Of a stretch of DNA of 14,280 nucleotides, positions 1-6,200 are shown piece by piece (position 1 is the first letter of the stretch; each line of letters begins with the position of its first letter). This DNA comes from CAYNFS01 sp964396685 (GTDB lineage: Bacteria; Patescibacteriota; Doudnabacteria; UBA920; 2-01-FULL-46-14). The stretch spans positions 1-14,280 of the forward strand of contig CAYNFS010000018.1 in assembly GCA_964396685.1 (NCBI GenBank). The letters run 5' to 3'. The notes under the pieces were generated by a model. That model made no database searches and was not told where the DNA came from. It was given only the letters and a program-made list of their open reading frames with translations. A program made the translations under genes and the position numbers.

Positions 1-2
1 AT

Positions 3-539
3 TTGCTCGACGAAAGCAAAGAACAGGCCGTATTTGAAAAAATACAGAAGATCGTCGCCGGTTACGGAAAGATAGTTAATTCACGGATTAAACGATTCAA
101 TCTGATCAACATTATTTCCCATGACACTAAATCGCAAAATATCAAAGTTGAGGTTAACCGCCGTCAGTTCGGTTCAAAATACGATTTAAAGACACTGCTG
201 GGTATTTCCATGCTCGTAATGGTTCGGGAAGATATGTTTGCCCATAAGCTCATGGCTATGCATGAACGGGTTGGCAAAACAAGCCGTGATGTTTATGATG
301 TTTGGTTTTTCCTTAAAAACAACTGGCCAATTAACAAGGAAATTGTTGAACAACGCTCTGGCAAAACTTTCAGAGAGATTCTGCAAGCAACCGCAGAGCA
401 ACTGGAGAAAATGGACAATCGAAACATTCTGGTCGGTTTGGGAGAGTTTTTATCCGATAGCCAAAAAGATTGGGCGCGGGCTAAACTTCGCGAAGAAACC
501 ATTTTTTTATTGAAAGCGCGTCTGGAAAGTGAAAAATAA
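3..539 (+). CDS. AbiEii/AbiGii-type nucleotidyltransferase toxin, C-terminal part
   Basis: This reads as the C-terminal part of an AbiEii-type nucleotidyltransferase, the toxin of type IV toxin-antitoxin or abortive infection systems, which act in the cytoplasm. The visible evidence is the block around residues 75-105 (MVREDMFAHKLMAMHER, then SRDVYDVWFFL). It matches the conserved K...R...RD-hYD-hWFLL segment that follows the catalytic core in this family. The N-terminal GS...DxD nucleotidyl-transfer motif is not present. Family members are usually about 250-300 residues, so the gene almost certainly begins before the window and the TTG at position 3 is not a real start. The frame ends with TAA at 537-539. 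The cognate AbiEi-like antitoxin, if there is one, would lie upstream outside the window. The assignment rests on motif recognition only. Confidence 0.75.
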   Translation: MLDESKEQAVFEKIQKIVAGYGKIVNSRIKRFNLINIISHDTKSQNIKVEVNRRQFGSKYDLKTLLGISMLVMVREDMFAHKLMAMHERVGKTSRDVYDVWFFLKNNWPINKEIVEQRSGKTFREILQATAEQLEKMDNRNILVGLGEFLSDSQKDWARAKLREETIFLLKARLESEK

Positions 540-565
540 TATGAACTCTGATCTCACATTCATCA

Positions 566-603
566 CCCCGAATAGCAGAGCAAAGCTCGCTACGGGGCAA
601 AAA
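566..603 (-). repeat. Dispersed GC-rich hairpin repeat, copy A
   Basis: Read on the minus strand this is TTTTTGCCCCGTAGCGAGC followed by TTTGCTCTGCTATTCGGGG. It folds as an imperfect hairpin (CCCCG...CGGGG with GAGC/GCTC inside). Nearly the same sequence occurs in the opposite orientation at 13489-13522, so it is a dispersed repeat and not a unique terminator. The T run precedes the stem on the minus strand, which does not fit an intrinsic terminator. It lies between the AbiEii stop and the tspO promoter. Confidence 0.7.
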
Positions 604-613
604 GCGCAATAAG

Positions 614-622
614 TGGTAAAAT
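614..622 (+). promoter_or_regulatory. Extended -10 promoter for tspO, probably leaderless
   Basis: TGG-TAAAAT at 614-622 is an extended -10 element (TGn plus a one-mismatch TATAAT). The tspO ATG begins at 629, only six bases after the box, so transcription would start at or within a base or two of the ATG. No Shine-Dalgarno precedes the ATG, which agrees with a leaderless mRNA. No convincing -35 is visible, as is common for extended -10 promoters. Confidence 0.55.
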
Positions 623-628
623 AGAGTT

Positions 629-1126
629 ATGAAGGTAAACAACTTCTTCAAATTGGTTATTGCGATTGGTGTTTCGGAATTGGCTGGAGTGATCGGGTCG
701 GTTTTTACTATTTCCGCGATTCCGACTTGGTATGCCGGGCTTGTGAAGCCGGCCTTGAATCCTCCGGGCTGGGTTTTCGGGCCCGCGTGGACTACGCTGT
801 ATGCCCTGATGGGAGTTTCACTATTTCTTGTCTGGAAGCATCATTCCAATATTCTTGAGAATATGAGAATGTTGCGGATATGGAAAATTGGCATCGCGGC
901 GTTTTTTGTTCAGCTTTTCTTGAATACGCTCTGGTCAATAATCTTTTTCGGCCTGCATAGCCCCGGCTGGGCATTGGTTGATATCGTGGCGCTTTGGCTC
1001 GCAATCGTCTGGACAATTGCAGTATTCTACAAAATCTCAAAGCCATCAGCATATCTCCTCGTGCCGTATCTTCTGTGGGTCAGCTTCGCGGCGTATCTCA
1101 ACTATTCGATCCGGGCGCTTAACTGA
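629..1126 (+). CDS. tspO: TspO/MBR-family membrane protein
   Basis: This is a tryptophan-rich sensory protein/peripheral benzodiazepine receptor homologue of 165 residues, the usual length. TspO proteins are five-helix membrane proteins that bind porphyrins and related ligands; their exact bacterial role is unsettled. Diagnostic residues are the loop-1 signature with W34-Y35, K40-P41, P45-P46, W48, F50, P52 and W54 (WYAGLVKPALNPPGWVFGPAW), the FLNTLWSIIFFGL segment in helix 3, and the C-terminal W-x2-FAAYLN. Hydrophobic stretches fall near residues 8-28, 52-69, 87-107, 113-133 and 140-160. An oddity is the loop between helices 2 and 3: residues 71-82 (HHSNILENMRML) are encoded by a 30-bp palindrome that recurs at 1339-1370 and looks inserted in frame. 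The ATG follows a -10 box directly, with no Shine-Dalgarno. Confidence 0.93.
   Translation: MKVNNFFKLVIAIGVSELAGVIGSVFTISAIPTWYAGLVKPALNPPGWVFGPAWTTLYALMGVSLFLVWKHHSNILENMRMLRIWKIGIAAFFVQLFLNTLWSIIFFGLHSPGWALVDIVALWLAIVWTIAVFYKISKPSAYLLVPYLLWVSFAAYLNYSIRALN
841..872 (+). repeat. Palindromic repeat copy 1, inside tspO
   Basis: The sequence CATTCCAATATTCT-TG-AGAATATGAGAATG (842-871) is an imperfect palindrome with 12 of 14 arm positions paired; its central ATATTCT-TG-AGAATAT is perfect. It matches 1339-1370 at 29 of 32 positions. It sits in frame in tspO and encodes a hydrophilic inter-helix loop, so the gene tolerates it. It resembles in behaviour the Rickettsia palindromic elements, although no sequence relationship is claimed. 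Confidence 0.7.
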
Positions 1127-1175
1127 AAATCTACCAGTAATTCACGATTTTGAACGGCGAAATCCTGCCACTGAC

Positions 1176-1340
1176 TTATAATCGCCGCATCCTTGCTTGC
1201 CCGCCCGTCCATAATCCGCACTCGAACCTCTTTTGTACTTCGGTTAACTCATAACGCAATTCGGCTAAAAGCTGATCTTTATCATTCCAAACTTTCAATT
1301 TTATCTCGGGTGGTTTTTGGAAAAATGACGCTACTAAATC
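1176..1340 (-). pseudogene. 3' remnant of an unidentified gene
   Basis: This minus-strand frame runs 54 codons to TAA at 1178-1176 and has protein-like composition: DLVASFFQKPPEIKLKVWND continues into KDQLLAELRYELTEVQKRFE. The latter is an amphipathic, charged helical stretch unlike random translation. There is no start codon or Shine-Dalgarno. Upstream, the frame meets a TGA inside the palindromic repeat at 1339-1370, exactly where the protein-like sequence begins. The last residues (CGLWTGGQARMRRL) come from a GC-rich stretch sharing GGGCGGGCA with 13556-13568, so both ends may be repeat-derived. I could not identify the parent family. The 1127-1481 gap otherwise holds the palindrome and the leader of the next gene. 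Confidence 0.4.
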
Positions 1341-1370
1341 ATTCCAACATTCTCAAGAATATGAGAATGT
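1339..1370 (+). repeat. Palindromic repeat copy 2, intergenic
   Basis: This is the second copy of the palindrome found inside tspO, differing at 3 of 32 positions. Its inner part is a perfect 9-bp inverted repeat, ACATTCTCA-AGAATA-TGAGAATGT (1347-1370). It abuts the gene remnant at 1176-1340 and may mark the site where that gene was broken. Confidence 0.7.
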
Positions 1371-1414
1371 CTTTTTATGCAACCGCAGTTCGATTTATAT
1401 AAAGTGGCAAATGG

Positions 1415-1475
1415 TGGTAAAATACAATCAAGCTCTAAAAAACTAACAAACCCTCTCGCAAAGAGGGAGAAAGGA
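1415..1475 (+). promoter_or_regulatory. Promoter and leader of the DUF4242-type gene
   Basis: TGG-TAAAAT at 1415-1423 repeats the same extended -10 word found before tspO. Unlike tspO, about 50 bases of leader follow. It contains a small hairpin (CCCTCT 1451-1456, loop CGCAA, AGAGGG 1462-1467) immediately before a Shine-Dalgarno (GAAAGGA, 1469-1475). The hairpin leaves the ribosome site free but is very close to it, so an effect on translation is possible. Confidence 0.45.
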
Positions 1476-1481
1476 CAAAAT

Positions 1482-1727
1482 ATGCCGTTATTTATGGGAT
1501 TCCACAAAAAGCCGGGAATCACCGAAGAAGAAATCAAAAAGGGCTGGAATGGCTACAAAGAAGCCGCCAGAAAACTTGGCCTGCGGCCCTTGCGCGCGCA
1601 TTATAATGCCGAGCAGGGAGTCGCGTTTTGCGAAACCGAGTCTCCTTCGGCTGAAGATGTCAAAAAAGCTCACGAGAGCGTTCAAATTCCGCTTGAGGAC
1701 TTGGTGGAAATAAAAAATTTGGAATAA
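1482..1727 (+). CDS. DUF4242-type (SCO4226-like) small protein
   Basis: This is an 81-residue soluble protein of the DUF4242 type, a ferredoxin-like alpha+beta fold whose best-known member is the Streptomyces nickel-binding protein SCO4226. Supporting features are the start MPLFMGFHKKPGITEEEIKK, a central helix, and FCETESPSAEDVKKAHESV followed by IPLEDLVEI, which match the family pattern F-C-x3-APSxExVxxAHxxxG-P. The precise role is unknown in most bacteria; metal binding is possible but not demonstrated here. The frame is open back to 1377, but ATG 1482 is chosen because GAAAGGA sits 6 bases upstream and the earlier codons cover the promoter and a hairpin. The stop is 12 bases before the next gene, so the two are probably co-transcribed. 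Confidence 0.75.
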   Translation: MPLFMGFHKKPGITEEEIKKGWNGYKEAARKLGLRPLRAHYNAEQGVAFCETESPSAEDVKKAHESVQIPLEDLVEIKNLE

Positions 1728-1739
1728 CCAGCAGGTAAA

Positions 1740-2147
1740 GTGAAAAAAATCGTTTGGTCCTTATTTACGATAAGCTTCATCCTCAATTTTGTCTGGGAAG
1801 TTTTGCAAATGGCTTTTTATGCCAAAACGGGGCTGGGTGAGTCCGGAAGCTTTTGGAGTTTTTTGATGATTCACTTGTCAGTCTCATTGCTGGATGCTTT
1901 GCTTATCTTGGGAATATTTTTGCTGACAGAGCCTCTTGCCAGAAAAGTAAACTGGCTTTTGTTCTTGATTCTCTTGCCTCTTGTGCAAGCCCTGATCGAA
2001 TACATTTCAGTTTATTCTTTGAACCTTTGGGAATACGCGCCAGCTATGCCGCTGGTCTTTGGAATAGGCCTGACCCCGCTCTTGCAAATGCTGATCCTGC
2101 CGCCTTTAGCCGTCATTCTCACGAACAAGATCAATCAAGGCAGCTAA
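1740..2147 (+). CDS. Small four-helix membrane protein, unknown function
   Basis: This is a predicted integral membrane protein of 135 residues with about four hydrophobic segments (near residues 5-26, 42-64, 72-92 and 105-127). Conserved-looking motifs are LNFVWEVLQM at 15-24 and NLWEYAPAMPLVFGIGLTPL at 95-114. I recall this pair (NFxWExxQ and LWEY...MP..FGIGL.PLLQ) from uncharacterised small membrane proteins in diverse bacteria, but no biochemical role is known to me. The start is GTG 1740, preceded by AGGT and 12 bases after the DUF4242-type gene, implying an operon. It converges on the leftward membrane protein gene with only 11 bases between stop codons and no visible terminator. Confidence 0.7.
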   Translation: MKKIVWSLFTISFILNFVWEVLQMAFYAKTGLGESGSFWSFLMIHLSVSLLDALLILGIFLLTEPLARKVNWLLFLILLPLVQALIEYISVYSLNLWEYAPAMPLVFGIGLTPLLQMLILPPLAVILTNKINQGS

Positions 2148-2158
2148 TAATCGGAAAA

Positions 2159-3013
2159 TTAGTCGTGGAGTAAGATCCGAACCACCTCATTAAATCCGTA
2201 TAATGCCAGGGCAATAAATACCACACTGCCCAAAAAAGAAATCACTGGATTGGTGACTGCCTTAATCGTGCGACTGGGAGAAAGATACAAAAAAGCATTC
2301 AAGATCATGTGGCCCAAAAACACGCCTGAGGCAAACCCAAAGACATTGACGATTGAAAACAAAGGCACATAGCCGGCAAAATCGTCCATTCCCAAAAGAA
2401 AAGGAATGGTGAAAGCAAATCCCAGAAGCGGCCAAAAGCCGAGTCCGGCGCGCCCGGTAAAACTTCCGTGAGGAATTATGTACTTGAGAACCGGGGCAAT
2501 AACTTGATTAATTCTGTCCAAAATCTCATCGAGGCCAAGGACGACTCGGTTAAGCCACGAGGAAGGGGTAGCAGCAGTTTTGGCGTGCTCCAAACTATCA
2601 GCAGCAAGCCGCAACAACACCAGGCTGGCCAGAAAAACCATGATTGCCAAAATGATATCCAGCTCTTTGAAAATTTGCCACAATCCCAGAATCAAAAAAG
2701 TGCCAGTTGCATTTCCGAGCGCTGTGCCAATTTCCACCGCAATCCGAGCTTTATAGCCGGGATTGGCTTTGATAAGATTGCCTATGAAAATTGCAAAGTC
2801 AACTGAAGTCTTAAGATAAATCGTGAGGCCAAACAAAATATCCCCCCATCTCAAATGCACAACGACCGGAGTGCCCAAATTTAGGGCGTTAAGTCCGAGA
2901 ATCAAAACATATAGAACGCCAAATAAAAGCAAAAATACAGCCAGCGTTAAAAAAAGCGGCAAGGCCTGCCTTAGCCAAATTGACTCCTTCTCTTGTTCTT
3001 GTTCTCCCTCCAT
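2159..3013 (-). CDS. Polytopic membrane protein with two internal repeats, possible transporter
   Basis: This is an integral membrane protein of 284 residues, which I do not recognise with certainty. After a charged N-terminus rich in Glu/Gln there are about seven to eight hydrophobic segments. Two related blocks occur: TSVDFAIFIGNL (70-81) followed by IEIGTALGNATGT, and GMDDFAGYVPLF (208-219) followed by FASGVFLGHMILN. Both contain an acidic residue before FA and a later glycine-rich helix. This internal duplication is reminiscent of the LysE/CadD/TerC/DsbD-type transporters, so an ion or small-molecule exporter is plausible; this is inference. The ATG lies 3 bases after the rhodanese stop codon, so the two are almost certainly one operon. 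That pairing would fit transport of a sulfur- or metal-linked substrate, but nothing in the sequence fixes it. Confidence 0.75.
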   Translation of the reverse strand: MEGEQEQEKESIWLRQALPLFLTLAVFLLLFGVLYVLILGLNALNLGTPVVVHLRWGDILFGLTIYLKTSVDFAIFIGNLIKANPGYKARIAVEIGTALGNATGTFLILGLWQIFKELDIILAIMVFLASLVLLRLAADSLEHAKTAATPSSWLNRVVLGLDEILDRINQVIAPVLKYIIPHGSFTGRAGLGFWPLLGFAFTIPFLLGMDDFAGYVPLFSIVNVFGFASGVFLGHMILNAFLYLSPSRTIKAVTNPVISFLGSVVFIALALYGFNEVVRILLHD

Positions 3014-3016
3014 GGC

Positions 3017-3355
3017 CTAGGTCTCAACAGGCAGGCCCGCGGCCTTCCAGCCGTCTTTGCCCAGCTGGTATTCGTAAACATCCTCGTAGCCCAAAGCCTG
3101 CATGCGGCGCGCGGCCTTGGCCGAGGCATGGCATTCTATATCGCGACAGTAAACCACGGCGGTTTTTTTCTTATCCGGCACGGCTTTTTGAATATTCTCC
3201 TCAAAAGTGTCATCCACCGGCACGTTGACGGCGCCGGGCAGGTGAAATTCGGCAAAAGTTTCGAGGCCCAAAACTTCGACCAAGGCAAAATCCTCGCCTT
3301 GGTCCATTTTTTGCTTTAACTCTTTGGTGGTGATGAAATGAGGCTTGGTCTCCAT
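3017..3355 (-). CDS. Single-domain rhodanese-like protein
   Basis: This is a 112-residue cytoplasmic rhodanese-like (sulfurtransferase) domain. Family features are ITTKELKQKMDQGEDFALVEV (a strand and helix leading to the usual DVR position, here VEV), EFHLPGAVNVP (34-46; the common EFxxGHIPGAxNxP) and the active-site loop VVYCRDIECHAS with Cys70 and Cys75, followed by the C-terminal GWKAAGLPVET. The loop has two cysteines five apart instead of the classical CxxxxxR; either could carry the persulfide. The frame extends upstream to 3397, but ATG 3355 is chosen because a TATAAT box ends 10 bases before it and the longer start would lie inside the opposing ATPase gene. The transcript would be leaderless or nearly so. 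The next gene, a membrane protein, begins 3 bases after its stop. Confidence 0.88.
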   Translation of the reverse strand: METKPHFITTKELKQKMDQGEDFALVEVLGLETFAEFHLPGAVNVPVDDTFEENIQKAVPDKKKTAVVYCRDIECHASAKAARRMQALGYEDVYEYQLGKDGWKAAGLPVET

Positions 3356-3375
3356 ATGTGTTATAATTATAGCAC
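3356..3375. promoter_or_regulatory. Shared divergent promoter with overlapping TATAAT boxes
   Basis: Only 20 bases separate the two opposing ATGs. TATAAT on the plus strand (3362-3367) and TATAAT on the minus strand (3371-3366) overlap by two bases in TTATAATTATAG. The plus box ends 8 bases before the ATPase ATG and the minus box 10 bases before the rhodanese ATG, so both RNAs would start within a few bases of their start codons. The flanks form an imperfect inverted repeat (CCATATGTG / CACATGG) including both start codons. RNA polymerase cannot occupy both boxes at once, which predicts mutually exclusive firing. Confidence 0.6.
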
Positions 3376-5985
3376 ATGGAGCCTCAAAATGAAACAAAAA
3401 AACGCGCCCCGGCTTGGCATGCGCAGGAATTAGCTCAAGTCATCGCCAAGCTAAAAGTCAATCCTGATACCGGTCTGGCCTCTGCCGAAGCTGTTCTGCG
3501 CCAAAAGGCGTGGGGCAAAAACACCCTACCGCGCGGCAAAAAAACCACGGCCCTTGAGATGCTGCTGCGGCAATTCAAAAGCCCGCTGGTATATATCTTA
3601 CTCATCGCCGCCGTGCTGACCTGGTGGATCAAAGAATACGCTGATATGTCGGTAATTCTCTTGGTCGTGGCGGTGAATGCCATAATCGGACTTTTTCAGG
3701 AATACCGCGCCAATAAAATTTTTGAAAAGCTCAAAAGCCTGGTCCGAGTTGAAGCCATAGTCAAAAGAGACGGCAAACTGCTGGCTGTTGATTCCGAAGA
3801 ACTGGTTCCCGGCGATATCGTAATTCTAAAAGGGGGGAATAAAGTGCCGGCAGACGCGAAGCTGGTTGCGGCCGACAGCCTGGAAGTGAATGAAGCGCTT
3901 CTTACCGGAGAGTCCAAGCCTGTCAAAAAACAAGCCGGAACTGCAGCGCTTAAAACTGTTGTCAGCGACCGCTTCAATATGGTCTTCATGGGCACTGTGA
4001 TAGAACGGGGCAATGCGGAAGCGGTGGTCGTGGCAACGGGATCAAGAACCGAAATTGGGCAAATTTCCGAACTGACCCAGAGCACGGAAGAAGAAATAAG
4101 CCCTCTTCAGATGCGGATGAAGAAGCTCGGAAGATTTTTAAGCGAAATGTTTCTCGTGATCTCGCTCGCGATTTTTCTTATCGGGCTGGCGGAAGGAGAC
4201 GATCCTTTGGAGATGATCAAAACCACGGTGGCGGTGGCGGTGGCGGCCATTCCCGAGGGCCTGCCAGCCGCCATCTCAATTATTTTAGCAGTCTCAAGCC
4301 AGAGAATTCTGGGCAAAAAGGGGCTGGTGCGCAAACTGATTGCGGCAGAAACCTTGGGCTCCACTTCAGTGATTTGCGCGGACAAAACCGGAACGTTAAC
4401 TTACGGACAAATGAGAGTGGAGAAAATCCTGCCACACGGCGATTCGCCCGAACTTGAGGAAAAAATTCTCTTAAATCTGGCTCTCGCCAATGAAGCAATT
4501 ATAGAAGAAAAGGGCGGGCAAATCGAAGTGAGAGGAGAAGCCACTGACAAAGCCAAGCTTAAGAAGGCCTTGGCCTCCGGATTGAATCTCAAAAAAACTT
4601 TGCAGGACCTGCCGCGCGTGGCCTTCCTGCCGTTTGAGGAGCGCCGCAAATACCTCGCCTCTTTTCATCAAGAAAAAAAGAACCTTAGGATTCTCGTCAA
4701 CGGGGCGCCGGAGATCATCCTGCAGAAATCAAAACTTTCGCCCACCCAAATTTCCGAGATTCAAAGGGCTTATGAAAATTTGGCAAGACAAGGGTATCGG
4801 CTTATTGCCGCTGCAGAAAAAACATTAAACTCTCCTTCACTTCCCCCAATTTTGGAAAACCAAATAATCAACCTTGACTACCTCGGCCTTGTTGCCATCC
4901 GCGACCCGATCCGCGAAGATGTCAAAGAAACCATAAAATTAACCCGGCAAGCAGGCATCAAAGTGCTAATGGTCACAGGTGATCACAGTTTGACAGCCAA
5001 AGCCATCGGCCTGGAACTGGGCTTTTCCATCTCCCAAGATGCAGTTGTCACAGGCGAGGAACTGGATCGGCTTTCCGACAAAGAACTTGCGAAACGGATC
5101 GGTGGATTGGAAATTTTGGCGAGAGTCACGCCGGTCCACAAAATGCGCATCATTGACGCTTGGCAAAAACTGGGTGCCGTAGTTGCGATGACCGGCGACG
5201 GCGTCAATGATGCCCCAGCGCTCAAATCCGCTGACATCGGTATCGCTGTCGGTTCCGGCACGGATATCAGCAAAGAAGCGGCAGACTTGGTGCTTCTAGA
5301 CGACAGCTTCAGCACCATCACGGCGGCCGTGGCCGAAGGCCGCACCGGCTTTGTCAATATCCGCAAAGCGACACTTGTCGTGATGTCAAACGCTTTTACG
5401 GAAATTATTCTCATCGCTTCGACCCTGGTCTTCCATACTCCATTTCCCATCACGGCCGTTCAAATCCTCTGGGTCAATCTTGCGGAAGATTCTTTGCCGG
5501 TGCTTGCCATGGCTTGGGAGCCTGCAGAAACTAGCATTATGCAAAGCCAGCCCACCTCTCCCAAGGAACCCATCTTAAACCGCGAGAGCAAATTTCTCAT
5601 CTTCGCTGTAAGTATCGTAAGCGATCTTCTGCTGGTCGGGATTTTTCTTTACTTGCTCAAAGTCCTGCAGTGGGAGCTTGTCAAAGTCCAGTCTTTTATT
5701 TTTGTGGCGACGGCCACCCCCACGCTTCTTAACGTTTTTGCTTTCAAATCTTTGAGTTTGCCTTTGACCCGCATTAAAATTTTCAACAACCGCTTTCTTG
5801 TTTTCTCGGTGCTGACAGGCCTTTTTTTGGTGCTGGCGGCCATTTATATCCCTTTTCTCAACCGTTTCCTGAAAACCGTCCCATTGGATTTCTGGCCCCT
5901 ACTCACGGCCGTTCTATTCTTCCCGCTTTTCAAGCTTTTACTGGTTGAACTTGTCAAATGGTGGTATCGCAATCACAGCTCTTGA
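3376..5985 (+). CDS. P2-type cation-transporting ATPase (Ca2+-ATPase-like)
   Basis: This is a membrane pump of 869 residues, full length for P-type ATPases. In order: N-terminal cation-ATPase domain (12-60), helices 1-2 (68-110), actuator with LTGES (176-180), helices 3-4 with IPEGLPA (292-298), phosphorylation motif CADKTGTLT with Asp336, nucleotide domain with FEERRKYLA (420-428), VTGDH (533-537), TGDGVNDAPAL (606-616), then six C-terminal helices. PEGLPA in helix 4 (Glu294) and VNLAED in helix 6 (Asn701, Glu704, Asp705) point to the Ca2+/Na+,K+/H+ (P2) group. Departures from the animal Ca2+ pump SERCA: Thr799 is replaced by Glu704, the Asn768 position appears to be Ala673 (SNAFTE), and the ATP-contacting KGAPE lysine is Asn442 (NGAPE). 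The ion is therefore uncertain. The ATG lies just 3' of a -10 box, with no Shine-Dalgarno. No terminator is evident after the stop. Confidence 0.93.
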   Translation: MEPQNETKKRAPAWHAQELAQVIAKLKVNPDTGLASAEAVLRQKAWGKNTLPRGKKTTALEMLLRQFKSPLVYILLIAAVLTWWIKEYADMSVILLVVAVNAIIGLFQEYRANKIFEKLKSLVRVEAIVKRDGKLLAVDSEELVPGDIVILKGGNKVPADAKLVAADSLEVNEALLTGESKPVKKQAGTAALKTVVSDRFNMVFMGTVIERGNAEAVVVATGSRTEIGQISELTQSTEEEISPLQMRMKKLGRFLSEMFLVISLAIFLIGLAEGDDPLEMIKTTVAVAVAAIPEGLPAAISIILAVSSQRILGKKGLVRKLIAAETLGSTSVICADKTGTLTYGQMRVEKILPHGDSPELEEKILLNLALANEAIIEEKGGQIEVRGEATDKAKLKKALASGLNLKKTLQDLPRVAFLPFEERRKYLASFHQEKKNLRILVNGAPEIILQKSKLSPTQISEIQRAYENLARQGYRLIAAAEKTLNSPSLPPILENQIINLDYLGLVAIRDPIREDVKETIKLTRQAGIKVLMVTGDHSLTAKAIGLELGFSISQDAVVTGEELDRLSDKELAKRIGGLEILARVTPVHKMRIIDAWQKLGAVVAMTGDGVNDAPALKSADIGIAVGSGTDISKEAADLVLLDDSFSTITAAVAEGRTGFVNIRKATLVVMSNAFTEIILIASTLVFHTPFPITAVQILWVNLAEDSLPVLAMAWEPAETSIMQSQPTSPKEPILNRESKFLIFAVSIVSDLLLVGIFLYLLKVLQWELVKVQSFIFVATATPTLLNVFAFKSLSLPLTRIKIFNNRFLVFSVLTGLFLVLAAIYIPFLNRFLKTVPLDFWPLLTAVLFFPLFKLLLVELVKWWYRNHSS

Positions 5986-6134
5986 CTTAAAGAAGCCATG
6001 ATTGACACTGGCGCAAAGCGTGCCCGGGGCCAATCTGCAAATATGATCTTCGAAGTTCGGCCGTCCAAAGCCGTAACCGTGGACATAATTAGCCTACTAT
6101 CTCCATCCAGTTTAGCATAAATATTTCTGGAAAC

Positions 6135-6192
6135 AAAAAAGGGTCCAAGGGACAAATGGCTCAAAAAGCAAACCAAGTGTCCCCCGGGATCC
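6135..6192 (-). terminator. Intrinsic terminator of the orphan gene at 6201-6845
   Basis: On the minus strand, just after the stop codon, GGATCC (6192-6187) and GGGACA/TGTCCC arms (6183-6178 with 6154-6149) form an interrupted stem closed by GGACCC. The loop is about 23 bases and six T residues follow (6140-6135). The bulged stem is imperfect, but its placement right after the gene and the T run support termination. The rest of 5986-6134 shows nothing I can name. Confidence 0.55.
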
Positions 6193-6200
6193 AAGAGCTA

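Noticed and set aside
566..603. Hairpin as terminator of the AbiEii gene
   Set aside because: No T run follows on the plus strand, and on the minus strand the T run precedes the stem; a second copy at 13489-13522 shows it is a repeat.
1853..2173. 106-codon plus-strand frame
   Set aside because: Alternative frame of the membrane protein at 1740-2147, which has the coherent hydrophobic pattern.
2980..3319. Plus-strand frames opposite the rhodanese gene
   Set aside because: Shadows of the rhodanese reading frame, which has clear family motifs.
4983..5453. 156-codon minus-strand frame
   Set aside because: Shadow of the ATPase gene; Ser/Ala-rich translation with no motif.
5973..6111. Minus-strand frame beginning MSTVTALDGRTSKIIFADWP
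   Set aside because: Protein-like at first glance, but there is no good ribosome site, it overlaps the end of the ATPase gene, and I recognise no family. It could be a repeat or small gene; not enough to call.
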